From: Pseudomonas fluorescens
Lineage (GTDB): Bacteria > Pseudomonadota > Gammaproteobacteria > Pseudomonadales > Pseudomonadaceae
DNA: 64,000 nt
NCBI RefSeq assembly: GCF_019212185.1
Contig: NZ_CP078138.1
Span: 4,570,501-4,634,500 of the forward strand
Direction: 5' to 3'
The position numbers and the translations under genes are program-made. Shown here piece by piece: positions 63,030 through 64,000 of this stretch (position 1 is its first letter; each line of letters opens with the position of its first letter). Under the pieces are notes generated by a model. It ran no database searches, was not told where the DNA came from, and worked only from the letters and a program-made list of their open reading frames with translations.

Positions 63030-64000
63030 TCAAGCCGAAGCCTGACCTTCTGCCAGGAAGAACCAGGTTTCCAGTACGGAGTCCGGGTTCAGCGAAACGC
63101 TTTCGATGCCCTGCTCCATCAGCCACTTGGCCAGGTCCGGGTGATCGGAAGGACCCTGACCGCAGATGCCGATGTACTTGCCGGCCTTGTTGCAGGCGGC
63201 AATCGCGTTGGCCAGCAGTTTCTTGACCGCCGGATTACGCTCATCGAACAGGTGCGCGATGATTCCGGAGTCGCGGTCCAGGCCCAGGGTCAGTTGGGTC
63301 AGGTCGTTGGAGCCGATGGAGAAGCCGTCGAAGAATTCGAGGAACTCTTCAGCGAGGATCGCGTTGGACGGCAGTTCGCACATCATGATGATGCGCAGGC
63401 CGTTTTCACCGCGAGCCAGACCGTTCTCCGCCAGCAGGTCGATCACCTGGCTCGCCTCGCCCAGGGTGCGGACGAACGGCACCATGATCTCGACGTTGGT
63501 CAGGCCCATCTCGTTACGCACGCGTTTCAGGGCGCGGCACTCGAGCTCGAAGCAGTCACGGAACGCTTCGCTGATGTAACGCGAAGCGCCGCGGAAGCCG
63601 AGCATCGGGTTTTCTTCTTCCGGCTCGTAGAGCTTGCCGCCGATCAGGTTGGCGTATTCGTTGGACTTGAAGTCCGACAAGCGCACGATGACCTTTTTCG
63701 GATAGAAGGCAGCGGCCAGAGTGCTGATACCCTCGACCAATTTCTCGACGTAGAAGCCGACCGGGTCGTCGTAACCGGCGATACGCTTGTCGACGCTTTC
63801 CTTGATGTCAGCCGGCAGGCCGTCGTAGTTCAGCAGTGCCTTGGGGTGCACGCCGATCATGCGGTTGATGATGAATTCCAGACGGGCCAGGCCGACACCG
63901 GCGTTCGGCAGCTGGGCGAAGTCGAAGGCGCGGTCCGGGTTGCCGACGTTCATCATGATCTTGAACGGCAATTCAGGCATGGCGTCGACCGAGTTCTTCT
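63030..64000 (-). CDS. ppsA: Phosphoenolpyruvate synthase, 3' part (5' end outside window)
   Basis: The reading frame is open to the window edge on the minus strand, so about 323 C-terminal residues are visible of a protein that is normally near 790. The TIM-barrel PEP-binding domain is clear: [19 protein letters not shown] and the catalytic loop [11 protein letters not shown] with its Cys. The enzyme makes PEP from pyruvate and ATP in gluconeogenesis. The upstream swivelling His domain lies outside the window. Confidence 0.96.
   Translation of the reverse strand, partial: KNSVDAMPELPFKIMMNVGNPDRAFDFAQLPNAGVGLARLEFIINRMIGVHPKALLNYDGLPADIKESVDKRIAGYDDPVGFYVEKLVEGISTLAAAFYPKKVIVRLSDFKSNEYANLIGGKLYEPEEENPMLGFRGASRYISEAFRDCFELECRALKRVRNEMGLTNVEIMVPFVRTLGEASQVIDLLAENGLARGENGLRIIMMCELPSNAILAEEFLEFFDGFSIGSNDLTQLTLGLDRDSGIIAHLFDERNPAVKKLLANAIAACNKAGKYIGICGQGPSDHPDLAKWLMEQGIESVSLNPDSVLETWFFLAEGQASA

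Overview
The window is a gene-dense, GC-rich stretch of a Pseudomonas chromosome, most likely from the P. fluorescens group. The evidence is the lineage-specific neighbourhoods (cbb3 oxidase accessory genes - hemN - anr; cmaX-crfX-cmpX-sigX-oprF; dnaX-ybaB; xdhABC-guaD), the protein sequences (Anr, SigX, YbaB and OprF look typically pseudomonad), and fluorescens-type REP palindromes with the core GCGAGCAGGCTCGC. I see no rRNA, tRNA, CRISPR array, prophage, integrase or insertion sequence. It looks like core chromosome with a few lineage-specific insertions.

Layout. 1-10.1 kb is the microaerobic/anaerobic respiration block: the end of ccoP, then ccoG-ccoH-ccoI-ccoS plus a TauE/SafE-like membrane protein (cbb3 oxidase assembly and copper supply), then hemN and the oxygen sensor anr. 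ANR boxes precede ccoG and hemN. 10.2-16.4 kb carries apt, an acyl-CoA dehydrogenase and replication/repair genes (recR, ybaB, dnaX), with an MDR oxidoreductase placed between ybaB and recR. 16.6-20.2 kb is more accessory: an orphan periplasmic binding protein, two diguanylate cyclases and a small XRE regulator. The 4.5S (SRP) RNA gene follows, then a block on the minus strand: a metallopeptidase, ligA, zipA, smc and a GntR regulator.

29.6-38.3 kb is purine catabolism: xdhA-xdhB-xdhC and guaD, flanked by two GntR/FCD regulators and a BenE-type transporter. Two near-identical 14-bp palindromes lie at the xdhA promoter. 38.3-47.1 kb is housekeeping: yggL, dacB, a large membrane diguanylate cyclase, rlmKL, rmf and pyrD.

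47.3-57.3 kb is the assimilatory nitrate regulon: nasS-nasT, a nitrate transporter, a fused PP2C phosphatase/Ser-Thr kinase, a short NirB-like FAD protein, the molybdenum nitrate reductase and a siroheme-pathway cobA. Two separate leaders, before the transporter and before the FAD protein, each combine a sigma-54 -24/-12 promoter, two small hairpins with A1/G4 hexaloops (the NasT/ANTAR target architecture) and an intrinsic terminator. Transcription should therefore need both nitrogen limitation and nitrate. The siroheme half of NirB, and nirD, are absent here.

57.3-64 kb is the cell-envelope cluster oprF-sigX-cmpX-crfX-cmaX (read right to left), then rraA, an alpha/beta hydrolase and the 3' part of ppsA, which runs off the window. 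Family and locus comparisons are from memory; no database search was run.
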